A stretch of 35,678 nt of DNA from an uncultured Actinomycetes bacterium (GTDB lineage Bacteria; Actinomycetota; Actinomycetes; Actinomycetales; Microbacteriaceae): positions 1 to 35,678 of the forward strand of contig CAIXMB010000032.1 in assembly GCA_903920435.1 (NCBI GenBank), written 5' to 3'. Position 1 is the first letter of the stretch. Every line of letters begins with the position of its first letter. A program made the position numbers and the translations under genes. Shown piece after piece: positions 1 to 9,116 of this stretch. The notes beneath the pieces are model-generated. The model worked only from the letters and a program-made list of their open reading frames with translations, had not been told where the DNA came from and made no database searches.

Positions 1-1959
<1,959 letters not shown>

Positions 1960-2039
1960 CAGATCCTCGTCGATCTCGCGGACTGCCAGGAACCGCGAAC
2001 TGTATGTACAGGTGAACCTCTTGATCCTAGAACCTCCCA

Positions 2040-2067
2040 TTGACCCCGGGGCGCCGTGCGATACACT
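2040..2067 (+). promoter_or_regulatory. Sigma-A type promoter of the 6C RNA
   Basis: TTGACC at 2040-2045 and TACACT at 2062-2067 are separated by 16 bp, close to the housekeeping -35/-10 pattern. Transcription would start near 2074-2076, just ahead of the two C-loop hairpins. It is the best two-box promoter I found in the window; most others here show only a -10. Confidence 0.6.
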
Positions 2068-2074
2068 GATTCCC

Positions 2075-2205
2075 GTCAAATGCAAATTTGGCTGGCCGTG
2101 CTCGTGATTCCCCCCAATCCCGCACGGCTGTGGCGGCGCCTGTTCCCCCCAATAGGCGCCGCCCCTCTCTGCTTAAAGCGCGGATCGCTTCGCGATCCGC
2201 TAGTC
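2075..2205 (+). ncRNA. 6C small RNA (actinobacterial, two C6-loop hairpins)
   Basis: Two hairpins each present exactly six cytosines in the loop, the hallmark of the 6C RNA family. Hairpin 1 pairs GCCGTGC (2095-2101) with GCACGGC (2122-2128), with an inner GATT/AATC stem around CCCCCC at 2110-2115. Hairpin 2 is a perfect 10-bp stem, 2132-2141 with 2154-2163, extended by three more pairs around CCCCCC at 2145-2150. A third stem (2180-2188 with 2192-2200, 9 bp, loop TTC) follows without a T tract and may end the RNA. Family knowledge: the mycobacterial 6C RNA (B11) also lies beside the Ssd/TadA locus and acts through its C-rich loops on G-rich mRNA sites. The 5' end is inferred from the promoter; the 3' end is uncertain. 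Confidence 0.88.
2180..2200 (+). terminator. Possible 3' stem-loop of the 6C RNA
   Basis: A perfect 9-bp stem (GCGGATCGC with GCGATCCGC) around a TTC loop. No run of T follows, so intrinsic termination is only a guess; it may instead be a stabilising 3' hairpin. Confidence 0.4.
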
Positions 2206-2254
2206 GTGGGTGGTTGGGACACATAGATTCGCTAGTCCTGGGTGGTTGCGACAC
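2194..2254 (+). repeat. Imperfect tandem duplication, 29-bp copies 32 bp apart
   Basis: Positions 2194-2222 and 2226-2254 match at 26 of 29 bases. Both contain the core GCTAGTC, then TGGGTGGTTG and GACAC. The first copy starts inside the 3' stem of the 6C RNA, so the duplication probably copied the RNA's tail. The rest of the gap, 2255-2368, shows nothing I can name. Confidence 0.7.
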
Positions 2255-2368
2255 CGCACCGACGTCGCGCCTCGGGGCTTTCGCGGGGCGGGCGCTCCTC
2301 CACAACGGCGCTCGGAGGGGCCGTCCACGGGTGGGCGTGCGCGGGGCCGCCGGCGCCCGCGACCTGCC

Positions 2369-2374
2369 TAATGT
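2369..2374 (+). promoter_or_regulatory. -10 box, leaderless start of the Tad ATPase gene
   Basis: TAATGT, then six bases, then the GTG at 2381. No Shine-Dalgarno sequence precedes the start, so transcription would begin at the start codon. Confidence 0.5.
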
Positions 2375-2380
2375 GGGCGG

Positions 2381-3358
2381 GTGGAATCCGTACCCTTCGT
2401 CGCGCGGCGGGCGGGGGCGCCCTCGGGGCGGGCCGTGCATCCGGAGTTCGGGGTGCTCGCCCGCCACCTCGTCGACCCCGACGTGACCGACGTGTTCGTG
2501 AACGGCGCGCACGAGGTGTGGGTCGACCGGGGTGCGGGGGCGCAGCGGCATCCGGAGCCCGGGCTCGACGAGGTCGCCGCCCGCGACCTCGCGGTGCGGC
2601 TCGTGGCGCTCGGCGGCCGCCACCTCGATGAGGCAGCGCCGTGCGTGGATGCCCGGCTGCACGACGGCATCCGGGTGCACGCCGTGCTGCCGCCCGTGTC
2701 GCCGCGGGGAACGCTGCTCTCGATCCGCGTTCCGCACGCGACGGTGCTGACCGTCGTCGACCTCGAGGCGGCGGGGTTCTTCGAGCTCGTGCCCGCGTCG
2801 TCGGTGACCGCGCTCGTCGCGGCCCGCGCCAACCTCCTCGTCACTGGCGCCGCGGGCAGCGGCAAGACGACGCTGCTCTCGGCCCTGCTGTCGACGGCAG
2901 ACCCCGGCGAGCGCATCGTCGCGATCGAGGATGTTGCCGAACTGCGGGTGCGGCACCCGCACTTCGTCTCCCTCGAGGCGCGCCAGGCCAACTTGGAGGG
3001 CGCGGGCGGCATCGGGCTCGCGCGGCTCGTGCGCGAGGCGCTGCGCATGCGGCCCGACCGTCTCGTGCTCGGCGAGTGCCGCGGCGAGGAGGTGCGCGAG
3101 CTGCTCGCCGCGCTCAACACGGGCCACGACGGGGGCGCGGGCACACTGCACGCGAACTCGCTCGACGACGTCCCCGCGCGCCTCGAGGCCCTCGGTGCAC
3201 TCGCGGGGCTCGGGCCGACCGCGGTCGCGCGCCAGGCCGTGAGCGCGATCGGTGCCGTGCTGCACCTCGAACGGCGGCGGGGGATGCGCCGGCTCGCCCA
3301 GCTCGGCGCGTTCGAGCTCGACTCCCGCGACCGGCTCGCGGTGCGGGCCGCAGCATGA
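2381..3358 (+). CDS. tadA: TadA/CpaF-family secretion ATPase
   Basis: A 325-residue hexameric ATPase of the type II/IV secretion superfamily, which powers Tad-type pilus assembly at the inner face of the membrane. Motifs in order: N-terminal VNGAHEVWVDR (about 40-50), the CVD.R....R.HAVLPP substrate-domain signature (88-106), Walker A GAAGSGKT at 156-163, the Asp box IEDVAEL at 182-188, Walker B-type RLVLGE at 227-232, and the His box TGHDGGAGTLHAN at 247-259. The GTG start is preceded by a leaderless-type -10. Its last four bases overlap the ATG of the next gene. Expected partners (a TadZ/Ssd-like gene upstream and Flp, TadE and TadF genes downstream) are absent, so what this ATPase drives is unclear. 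Confidence 0.9.
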   Translation: MESVPFVARRAGAPSGRAVHPEFGVLARHLVDPDVTDVFVNGAHEVWVDRGAGAQRHPEPGLDEVAARDLAVRLVALGGRHLDEAAPCVDARLHDGIRVHAVLPPVSPRGTLLSIRVPHATVLTVVDLEAAGFFELVPASSVTALVAARANLLVTGAAGSGKTTLLSALLSTADPGERIVAIEDVAELRVRHPHFVSLEARQANLEGAGGIGLARLVREALRMRPDRLVLGECRGEEVRELLAALNTGHDGGAGTLHANSLDDVPARLEALGALAGLGPTAVARQAVSAIGAVLHLERRRGMRRLAQLGAFELDSRDRLAVRAAA

Positions 3359-4236
3359 ACCGTCCGCCGACCCTCGCCGAGCCCGCCACCGTGGCGCAGC
3401 GCCTCGCCGTGCTGCTCGCCGCGGGAGTCCCACCCGCCTCGGCGTGGTCGTACGTCGCCGCGTCAACACCCTCGGAGGTCGCTGGTCGGGTGGCGGCGGG
3501 GGTCGGGATTGCGGACGCCATCGACGGTATCCCCGGCGTCACCGGCGACGCGTGGCGCGGCCTCGCCGCCGCGTGGTCGGTGGCGACCGAGGCTGGCGCG
3601 CCGCTCGCCCCCGCACTGCGGGACTACTCCGCGTCGTTGCGCGAGCTCGGCGAGGTGCAGCGCGACGCCCGGGTGGCGCTCGCCGGGCCGGTGGCGACGG
3701 CGCGCATGGTTCTCGCCCTTCCCGCCGTCGGCATCCTCTTCGGTCTCGCCCTCGGCTTCAACACCGTGGTGACGCTCGTGGCGACGCCCGTCGGGTGGGC
3801 GTGCCTCGCCGTGGGCGGTGGGCTGCTCGTCGCGGCCGCACGCTGGAACCGCAGCCTCGTGCGCGGTGCGACCCCCACTCTCGCCACGCCGGGCCTCGCG
3901 TGCGAGCTCATGGCCATCGCGATGACTGGCGGCGCGTCCCTCGACCGCGCGCGGGCCATCACCGACCGGGCGCGCGAGGCGTACGGCATCGGCGCGGAAG
4001 ACGTCGAGGGGGTGCTCGAGCTCTCCCGCCGTGCGGGTGTTCCGGCTGCCGAGCTCCTGCGCAGTGAGGCGCGGGAGGCGCGGGCGACCGCGCGTGCCGC
4101 GGCCCAGGAGCGCGCGGCGGCGCTCGCCGTGCGGCTCATGCTGCCGCTCGGACTGTGCGTGCTGCCCGCGTTCCTCGCGCTCGGTGTGCTGCCGCTCCTG
4201 CTGACCGTGGTCAGTTCGACGGTGGGAGGGTTCTAG
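3355..4236 (+). CDS. tadB: Type II secretion F-domain membrane protein (TadB/TadC-like)
   Basis: A 293-residue inner-membrane platform protein expected to work with the TadA ATPase. It has one F-type domain with hydrophobic segments at about 118-150 (VLALPAVGILFGLALGF onward, ending LAVGGGLLVAAA) and at the C terminus (LPLGLCVLPAFLALGVLPLLLT). The amphipathic region between them carries AIAMTGGASLDRA and GVPAAELLRSEA, typical of T2SSF proteins. It starts within the ATPase stop (ATGA overlap), so the two are translationally coupled. Only one F protein is present, whereas Tad systems usually have TadB and TadC. Its 3' end overlaps the convergent aminotransferase gene by 26 bp. Confidence 0.87.
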   Translation: MNRPPTLAEPATVAQRLAVLLAAGVPPASAWSYVAASTPSEVAGRVAAGVGIADAIDGIPGVTGDAWRGLAAAWSVATEAGAPLAPALRDYSASLRELGEVQRDARVALAGPVATARMVLALPAVGILFGLALGFNTVVTLVATPVGWACLAVGGGLLVAAARWNRSLVRGATPTLATPGLACELMAIAMTGGASLDRARAITDRAREAYGIGAEDVEGVLELSRRAGVPAAELLRSEAREARATARAAAQERAAALAVRLMLPLGLCVLPAFLALGVLPLLLTVVSSTVGGF

Positions 4237-5383
4237 CCAGCCGCTCGACCGCCTCGGTCAGCACCTCGGCGCCGCACGCCAGGTTGAGGCGCGCGAATCC
4301 GGTGCCCTGCACGCCGAAGCTCGGCCCCGGGTTGAGGGCGACGCCGGCCGCGAGGGCGCGCACACTCGGGTCGTCGCCCCAGTCGGCGCCCCGGAAGTCG
4401 AGCCAGGCCAGGTAGCTCGCGCTCGGCGGCGTGTAGCCCACCAGCGGGAGGTGCTGTGCGAGCAGGGACTGCAGGAGCGCGCTCGACTCGCCGATGGCTG
4501 CGAGCGCTCCGTCGAGCCAGTCCTCGCCGTGCTCGAAGGCGATCGCACTCGAGTGCACCCCGAGGATGCTCGTGCGGAACTGCACCTCCTCGGGGAGGGT
4601 CTCGAGGTGCCGGTTCATCCGGTCGCCGGCCGTCACCATGAGGGCGCATTTGACGCCCGCCAGGTTCCACGCCTTGCTCGCCGACGTGACCGCGACGCCG
4701 TGGTCGCGGGCGGACTCGGAGACGCTGAGGTACGGCGTGAACGCGACGCCCGGATGCACGAGCGGCCCGTGGATCTCGTCGCTGACGACGACCACGCCGT
4801 ACTTCTCGGCGAGGTCGGCGACCGCCCGCAGCTCGTCGTCGGTGTGCACGAGCCCCAGCGGGTTGTGCGGGTTGCACAGCAGGAAGGCCTTAGCCCCGGC
4901 GGCGAACGCGCGCTCGAGCCCGTCGAGGTCGAGGTGTGCGCCGCCCGATTCAGCGGCGAGCGGTACCTCGACGACCGTGCCGCCGGCCTCCGGCACGAGG
5001 TCGAAGATCGGCGGGTAGACCGGCGGGGTGATGACGACCGCGTCGCCGGGGGCGATGAGCACGCGCAGGGTCTCGACGATCGCGACGCTCACGTCGGTGG
5101 TCATGCGCACGGCCGTGGGCTCCACGGCCCAGCCCCAGCGCCGCGACGCGAAGCCCGAGAACGCCTCGCCGACGGGCAGCGGCGACGACGCGTATCCGGT
5201 GTCGTTGGCAAGCACGCGCTCGACGATGCCCTGCGCGATGACCGGCGCGAGCGGGTAGTCCATCTCGGCCACCCACAGGGGCAGGATGTGCGGCTCGTAG
5301 ACCGTCCACTTGGCACTCGTGCGGGTGCGCAGCACGGCGAGGGGCTCGGCGGTGACCTTTGTCATGACCCCAGCTTGCAGCAT
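4211..5383 (-). CDS. MalY/PatB-type PLP aminotransferase (cystathionine beta-lyase-like)
   Basis: A fold-type I PLP enzyme of the MalY/PatB group, which commonly cleaves cystathionine or cysteine conjugates (C-S lyase). The exact substrate cannot be told from sequence. Numbering from the inner ATG at 5365: LPLWVAEMDYP near 29-38, TPPVYPPI near 113-120, CNPHNPLG near 164-171, SDEIHG near 195-200, and SASKAWNLAG with the PLP lysine at 231. I chose the ATG at 5383 (390 aa) because TAGGTT lies 7 bp before it and no Shine-Dalgarno site serves either ATG. The start at 5365 (384 aa, MTKVTAEP...) is a real alternative. It is divergent from guaB3 and convergent with tadB. Confidence 0.9.
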   Translation of the reverse strand: MLQAGVMTKVTAEPLAVLRTRTSAKWTVYEPHILPLWVAEMDYPLAPVIAQGIVERVLANDTGYASSPLPVGEAFSGFASRRWGWAVEPTAVRMTTDVSVAIVETLRVLIAPGDAVVITPPVYPPIFDLVPEAGGTVVEVPLAAESGGAHLDLDGLERAFAAGAKAFLLCNPHNPLGLVHTDDELRAVADLAEKYGVVVVSDEIHGPLVHPGVAFTPYLSVSESARDHGVAVTSASKAWNLAGVKCALMVTAGDRMNRHLETLPEEVQFRTSILGVHSSAIAFEHGEDWLDGALAAIGESSALLQSLLAQHLPLVGYTPPSASYLAWLDFRGADWGDDPSVRALAAGVALNPGPSFGVQGTGFARLNLACGAEVLTEAVERLARTLPPSN

Positions 5384-5390
5384 CCGTGGC

Positions 5391-5396
5391 AACCTA
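5391..5396 (-). promoter_or_regulatory. -10 box for the MalY/PatB gene
   Basis: On the minus strand TAGGTT is followed by seven bases and the ATG at 5383. It shares two bases with the guaB3 -10 on the other strand. Confidence 0.5.
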
Positions 5397-5400
5397 GACT
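5395..5400 (+). promoter_or_regulatory. -10 box, leaderless start of guaB3
   Basis: TAGACT, then six bases, then GTG at 5407; no Shine-Dalgarno site. It overlaps the opposing -10 box, and the shared CTAG at 5394-5397 is palindromic. Confidence 0.6.
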
Positions 5401-5406
5401 TGACGG

Positions 5407-6528
5407 GTGAGTGACATCGAGATCGGCCGCGCCAAGCGTGCCCGCCGCGTGTACGCCTTCGACGACATCGCGATCGTGCCCTCACGGCGCACGCGCGACC
5501 CGCAGGACGTGTCGGTGAGCTGGACCATCGACGCCTACACCTTCGAGATCCCCGTGCTCGCGGCGCCCATGGACTCCGTGGTGAGCCCGACCACCGCCAT
5601 CGAGATGGGCAGGCTCGGCGGGCTGGGCGTGCTCGACCTCGAGGGTGTCTGGACGCGCTACGAGAACCCCGAGCCGCTGCTGCAGGAGATCCGCGATCTC
5701 CCCGAGGGTGCCGCAACCAAGCGCATGCAGGAGATCTACGCCGAGCCGATCAAGCCCGAGCTCGTCGCCGCGCGCCTCGCCGAGATCCGCGCGGCGGGCG
5801 TTCCCGTGGCCGGCGCGCTGAGCCCGCAGCGCACGCAGGAGCTCTACAAGACCGTCGTCGACGCTGGCGTCGACCTGTTCGTCATCCGCGGCACGACGGT
5901 GAGCGCCGAGCACGTCTCCAAGACCGTCGAGCCCCTCAACCTCAAGAAGTTCATCTACGAGCTCGACGTTCCCGTCATCGTGGGCGGTGCGGCGACGTAC
6001 ACGGCCGCGCTGCACCTCATGCGCACGGGCGCCGCTGGCGTGCTCGTGGGCTTCGGCGGCGGTGCCGCCTCGACGACGCGCGCGAGCCTGGGCATCCACG
6101 CCCCCATGGCGACAGCGGTGGCGGATGTCGCGGGCGCACGCCGCGACTACATGGACGAGTCGGGCGGCCGCTACGTGCACGTCATCGCCGACGGCGGTCT
6201 CGGAACCAGCGGCGACATCGTCAAGGCGATCTCGGTCGGCGCCGACGCGGTCATGCTCGGTAGCACACTCGCACGGGCGACGGATGCCCCGGGCGGAGGG
6301 TGGCACTGGGGTGCTGAGGCCCACCACTCCGAGCTGCCGCGGGGCAACCGCGTGCAGGTCGGATCGCTCGCCCCCCTCAAGGAGATCCTCTACGGACCGT
6401 CGACGGTTGCCGACGGCCGCGTGAACCTCATCGGCGCGCTGCGCCGGTCGATGGCGACCACCGGATACTCGGATCTCAAGGAGTTCCAGCGCGTCGAGGT
6501 CGTCGTCGCGCCGTACAACGCAGGCTAG
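5407..6528 (+). CDS. guaB3: GuaB3-family IMP dehydrogenase/GMP reductase-like protein
   Basis: A 373-residue TIM-barrel protein of the IMPDH/GMPR superfamily, acting in guanine nucleotide metabolism. GuaB3 members lack the CBS pair of IMPDH, and this one does too. Visible: FDDIAIVPSRRTRD near the N terminus, VLAAPMDSVVSP, GGLGVLDLEG, the phosphate-binding region VHVIADGGLGTSGD followed by GADAVMLGS, and a C-terminal SMATTGYSDLKEFQ. The loop holding the catalytic cysteine in IMPDH reads GFGGGAASTTR, and I find no cysteine anywhere in the protein, so classical thioimidate chemistry is not possible. Actinobacterial GuaB3 proteins as I recall them also lack that cysteine; their reaction is not settled. 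A GTG start and leaderless -10 precede it, and glpD follows 7 bp downstream. Confidence 0.93.
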   Translation: MSDIEIGRAKRARRVYAFDDIAIVPSRRTRDPQDVSVSWTIDAYTFEIPVLAAPMDSVVSPTTAIEMGRLGGLGVLDLEGVWTRYENPEPLLQEIRDLPEGAATKRMQEIYAEPIKPELVAARLAEIRAAGVPVAGALSPQRTQELYKTVVDAGVDLFVIRGTTVSAEHVSKTVEPLNLKKFIYELDVPVIVGGAATYTAALHLMRTGAAGVLVGFGGGAASTTRASLGIHAPMATAVADVAGARRDYMDESGGRYVHVIADGGLGTSGDIVKAISVGADAVMLGSTLARATDAPGGGWHWGAEAHHSELPRGNRVQVGSLAPLKEILYGPSTVADGRVNLIGALRRSMATTGYSDLKEFQRVEVVVAPYNAG

Positions 6529-6535
6529 GAGCCGC

Positions 6536-8260
6536 ATGCCCAAGGGGTCAGTCACCAGGTCGTCCAAGCTCGGGCCGGAGGAGCGGGCCGCGGCTCTCGA
6601 GGTGCTGGCGACCAAGGAGCTCGACATCCTCGTCGTGGGCGGCGGCATCGTGGGCACGGGCTCGGCCCTCGACGCGGCCACGCGCGGGCTGCGCGTCGGC
6701 ATGGTCGAGGCGCGGGACTGGGCGAGCGGCACCAGCAGTCGCTCGTCGAAACTGGTGCACGGCGGCATCCGCTACCTCGAGCAGCTCGACTTCCGGCTCG
6801 TGCGTGAGGCGCTCATCGAGCGCGGGCTCCTGCTGCAGCGCATCGCCCCGCACCTCGTGAAGCCCGTGCGGTTCCTGTACCCGCTCACCAAGCCGGTGTT
6901 CGAGCGCCTGTACATCGGCGCGGGAATGCTGCTCTACGACATCTTCAGCTACACGGGCGGGCGCCCGCCTGGGGTTCCCCACCACCGTCACCTCACCAAG
7001 CGCCAGATGCTGCGCGCCATGCCGAGCCTCAACCCCGACGCGTTCGTCGGCGGCCTCACCTACTACGACGCCCAGGTCGATGACGCGCGCTACGTCGCCA
7101 ACCTCGCTCGCACGGCGAGCTTCTACGGCGCCCACGTCGCGAGCCGGGTGCGCGTCGAGGGCTTCATCAAGGTCGGGCAGCGGGTCGTCGGCGTCACCGC
7201 GCACGACCTCGAGACCGGCAAGAAGTTCGAGATCCGCGCGCGCCAGGTCGTCAACGCCACGGGCGTGTGGACCGACGACACCCAGGCGATGGTGGGCGAG
7301 CGCGGCCAGTTCAAGGTCCGCGCGTCCAAGGGCGTGCACCTCGTCGTGCCGCGCGACCGCATCCACTCGAAGCTCGGCCTGCTGCTACGCACCGAGAAGA
7401 GCGTGCTCTTCGTCATCCCGTGGGACAGGCACTGGCTGATCGGCACCACCGACACCGACTGGAACCTCGACAAGGCGCACCCGGCCGCGACCGCCGCCGA
7501 CATCGACTACCTGCTCGAGCACGTCAATAAGGTGCTCGCCGTCCCCCTCTCGCGCGACGATGTCGAGGGCGTCTTCGCGGGGCTTCGCCCGCTGCTCGCG
7601 GGGGAGTCGGAGCAGACCTCCAAGCTCAGCCGCGAGCACATCGTCGCGCACACCGTCCCCGGCCTCGTGGTCGTCGCGGGCGGCAAGTGGACCACCTACC
7701 GCATCATGGCGCAGGACGCGATCGACGAGGCGGTCGCGGCTCTCGACGGCACCATCTCGAAGAGCATCACCGACGACATCGCGCTCCTGGGCGCGGAGGG
7801 CTACAAGGCGGCGTGGAACAAGCGCAGCAAGATGGCGCGGGCGTTCGGGGTGCACAAGGTGCGCATCGAGCACCTCCTGAACCGCTACGGCGTGCTGACC
7901 GACGAACTGCTCGACCTCATCCGCGAGCGTCCGGAGCTGCAGGAGCCGCTCCCCGGTGCTGACGACTACCTCGCCGCCGAGGTGGTCTACGCGGCGACGC
8001 ACGAGGGTGCGCTGCACCTGGAGGATGTGCTCGCGCGCCGCACGCGCATCTCGATCGAGGCGTGGGACCGCGGTGTCTCGGCGGCCCCGGTCGCCGCCGC
8101 CCTCATGGCCAAGGAACTCGGGTGGGATGCCGCGCGGACGAAGCTCGAGGTCGAGCGCTACCTGCAGCGCGTCGACGCCGAGCTCAAGAGCCAGTTGCAG
8201 CCGGATGACGCGTCGGCAGACCGCATCCGGCTCGAAGCGCCGGACGTGGTGACGAGCTAG
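6536..8260 (+). CDS. glpD: Glycerol-3-phosphate dehydrogenase/oxidase, FAD-dependent
   Basis: Oxidises sn-glycerol 3-phosphate to dihydroxyacetone phosphate and passes electrons through FAD to the quinone pool at the membrane. The 574 residues match GlpD length. The N-terminal FAD dinucleotide motif is VVGGGIVGTGSALDAATRG (about 34-52), followed by the signature SSRSSKLVHGGIRYLE, then TGVWTDD and IGTTDTDW in the mid-protein, and GGKWTTYR before the C-terminal DAO-C domain. The ATG at 6536 has a TAGGAG ribosome site in which TAG is the guaB3 stop codon, so the two genes form an operon. The 3' end overlaps the convergent small membrane gene by 4 bp. Confidence 0.96.
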   Translation: MPKGSVTRSSKLGPEERAAALEVLATKELDILVVGGGIVGTGSALDAATRGLRVGMVEARDWASGTSSRSSKLVHGGIRYLEQLDFRLVREALIERGLLLQRIAPHLVKPVRFLYPLTKPVFERLYIGAGMLLYDIFSYTGGRPPGVPHHRHLTKRQMLRAMPSLNPDAFVGGLTYYDAQVDDARYVANLARTASFYGAHVASRVRVEGFIKVGQRVVGVTAHDLETGKKFEIRARQVVNATGVWTDDTQAMVGERGQFKVRASKGVHLVVPRDRIHSKLGLLLRTEKSVLFVIPWDRHWLIGTTDTDWNLDKAHPAATAADIDYLLEHVNKVLAVPLSRDDVEGVFAGLRPLLAGESEQTSKLSREHIVAHTVPGLVVVAGGKWTTYRIMAQDAIDEAVAALDGTISKSITDDIALLGAEGYKAAWNKRSKMARAFGVHKVRIEHLLNRYGVLTDELLDLIRERPELQEPLPGADDYLAAEVVYAATHEGALHLEDVLARRTRISIEAWDRGVSAAPVAAALMAKELGWDAARTKLEVERYLQRVDAELKSQLQPDDASADRIRLEAPDVVTS

Positions 8261-8607
8261 ACCAGGTTGAGCACGGTGGTCGCGACGAACGACCCCGCCG
8301 TGAGGGCGCCGAACACGGAGCCGATCACGATGCCGGCGATCGCCCAGCCGCGCCGGCGGAGGTTGCCGTCGGCGGTCTCGCGCAGCCCTCGCACGCCGTA
8401 GCGGATCGCGGCGGCCGCGAGCGCGCCCACGACGAGGAACTTGATGCCGTCGAGCAGCAGCGCGGCCTGGGTGAGCCGTGACGCATCGACGAGGAACAGG
8501 AGCGCGGCGATCGACGCGGTGGCCAGGAGAGCGTTCGCGGCGATCGCGATGGCGCCCAGGTGCAGGCTTCGGGTAGATGCGACACTCGTCGGGTTACCGA
8601 GAGTCAT
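8257..8607 (-). CDS. Small membrane protein, unknown function
   Basis: A 116-residue protein with three or four hydrophobic segments (AIAIAANALLATASIAALLF, AALLLDGIKFLVVGALAAAA, AIAGIVIGSVFGALTAGSF), likely in the cytoplasmic membrane. I do not recognise a characterised family. An upstream ATG at 8616 would add MGV, but a -10 hexamer TAGTAT (8615-8620) overlaps that codon and lies 7 bp before the ATG at 8607, so I chose 8607. It lies downstream of gtrA on the same strand, 44 bp away, with its own promoter. Confidence 0.75.
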   Translation of the reverse strand: MTLGNPTSVASTRSLHLGAIAIAANALLATASIAALLFLVDASRLTQAALLLDGIKFLVVGALAAAAIRYGVRGLRETADGNLRRRGWAIAGIVIGSVFGALTAGSFVATTVLNLV

Positions 8608-8614
8608 GACCCCC

Positions 8615-8620
8615 ATACTA
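8615..8620 (-). promoter_or_regulatory. -10 box of the 8257-8607 gene
   Basis: On the minus strand TAGTAT, then seven bases (five of them G), then ATG at 8607. It decides the start codon of this gene. Confidence 0.5.
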
Positions 8621-8650
8621 GGGACCCCCGTTCGGGGCGCACCAGCCCTT

Positions 8651-9043
8651 TCAGCGACGGAATGAGAAAAACTTGTGTCCGAGGTAGCTCATGACCGTGG
8701 TCACGACGAGGGAGAGCGCCTGTGCGATCCACGACGGCCACCCGAGCAGCCCGACGAGCAGCCCCAGCAGGAGGGCGTTGACGACGAGCATCACCACGTA
8801 CACGCTTTCGAACCGGAGGAAGTCGGCGAGCATCCGTTCCCGTCCGGTCACGCCGAACGTCAGCCGCCGGTGCAGCACGAAGGCCACGAGGGTCGCGACG
8901 ACGTATGACAGCACGAGGCTCAGCAGGTAGCGCGCGTCGAGCGCCCACTCGAACAGCAGGAACAAGCCGTACGCGAATGCTGTATTGAAGGCTCCGACCG
9001 CGAGGAACCGCGCGCGCTCGTCGCGCAGGAGCCTCGTGATCAC
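8651..9043 (-). CDS. GtrA-family membrane protein
   Basis: A 130-residue, four-helix membrane protein of the GtrA family. Members are thought to flip or carry lipid-linked sugars during cell-surface polysaccharide modification. Visible: RFLAVGAFNTAFAYGLFLLF (helix 1), LLSLVLSYVVATLVAFVLHRRLTF (helix 2 with the typical basic turn), FESVYVVMLVVNALLLGLLVG (helix 3), and the C-terminal signature ALSLVVTTVMSYLGHKFFSFRR. The GTG start at 9043 has CACAGT six bases upstream, a weaker variant of the local -10 pattern. It is divergent from the khtTU genes. No glycosyltransferase partner lies in the window. Confidence 0.88.
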   Translation of the reverse strand: MITRLLRDERARFLAVGAFNTAFAYGLFLLFEWALDARYLLSLVLSYVVATLVAFVLHRRLTFGVTGRERMLADFLRFESVYVVMLVVNALLLGLLVGLLGWPSWIAQALSLVVTTVMSYLGHKFFSFRR

Positions 9044-9104
9044 TCGCCCACTGTGCCACGCCTGAGCCGTCAGCGAACGCCCTGAACCGCCGCGGTCGCG
9101 CGCT

Positions 9105-9110
9105 TAGACT
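9105..9110 (+). promoter_or_regulatory. -10 box, leaderless start of the khtT-like gene
   Basis: TAGACT, six bases, then ATG at 9117. It is identical to the guaB3 hexamer with the same spacing. Confidence 0.6.
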
Positions 9111-9116
9111 GGGTTC

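Noticed and set aside
2088-2486. Plus-strand frame across the 6C RNA and the start of the ATPase gene
   Set aside because: It runs through two RNA hairpins, has low-complexity Arg/Ala/Gly content, and overlaps a recognised gene in another frame.
5407-6528. Ordinary IMP dehydrogenase (GuaB)
   Set aside because: There is no CBS pair, no catalytic cysteine and the length is 373 residues, so GuaB3 fits better.
8626-8637. CCCC-GTTC-GGGG hairpin as a terminator after gtrA
   Set aside because: Only four pairs and no T tract on either strand; it also lies in the promoter region of the 8607 gene.
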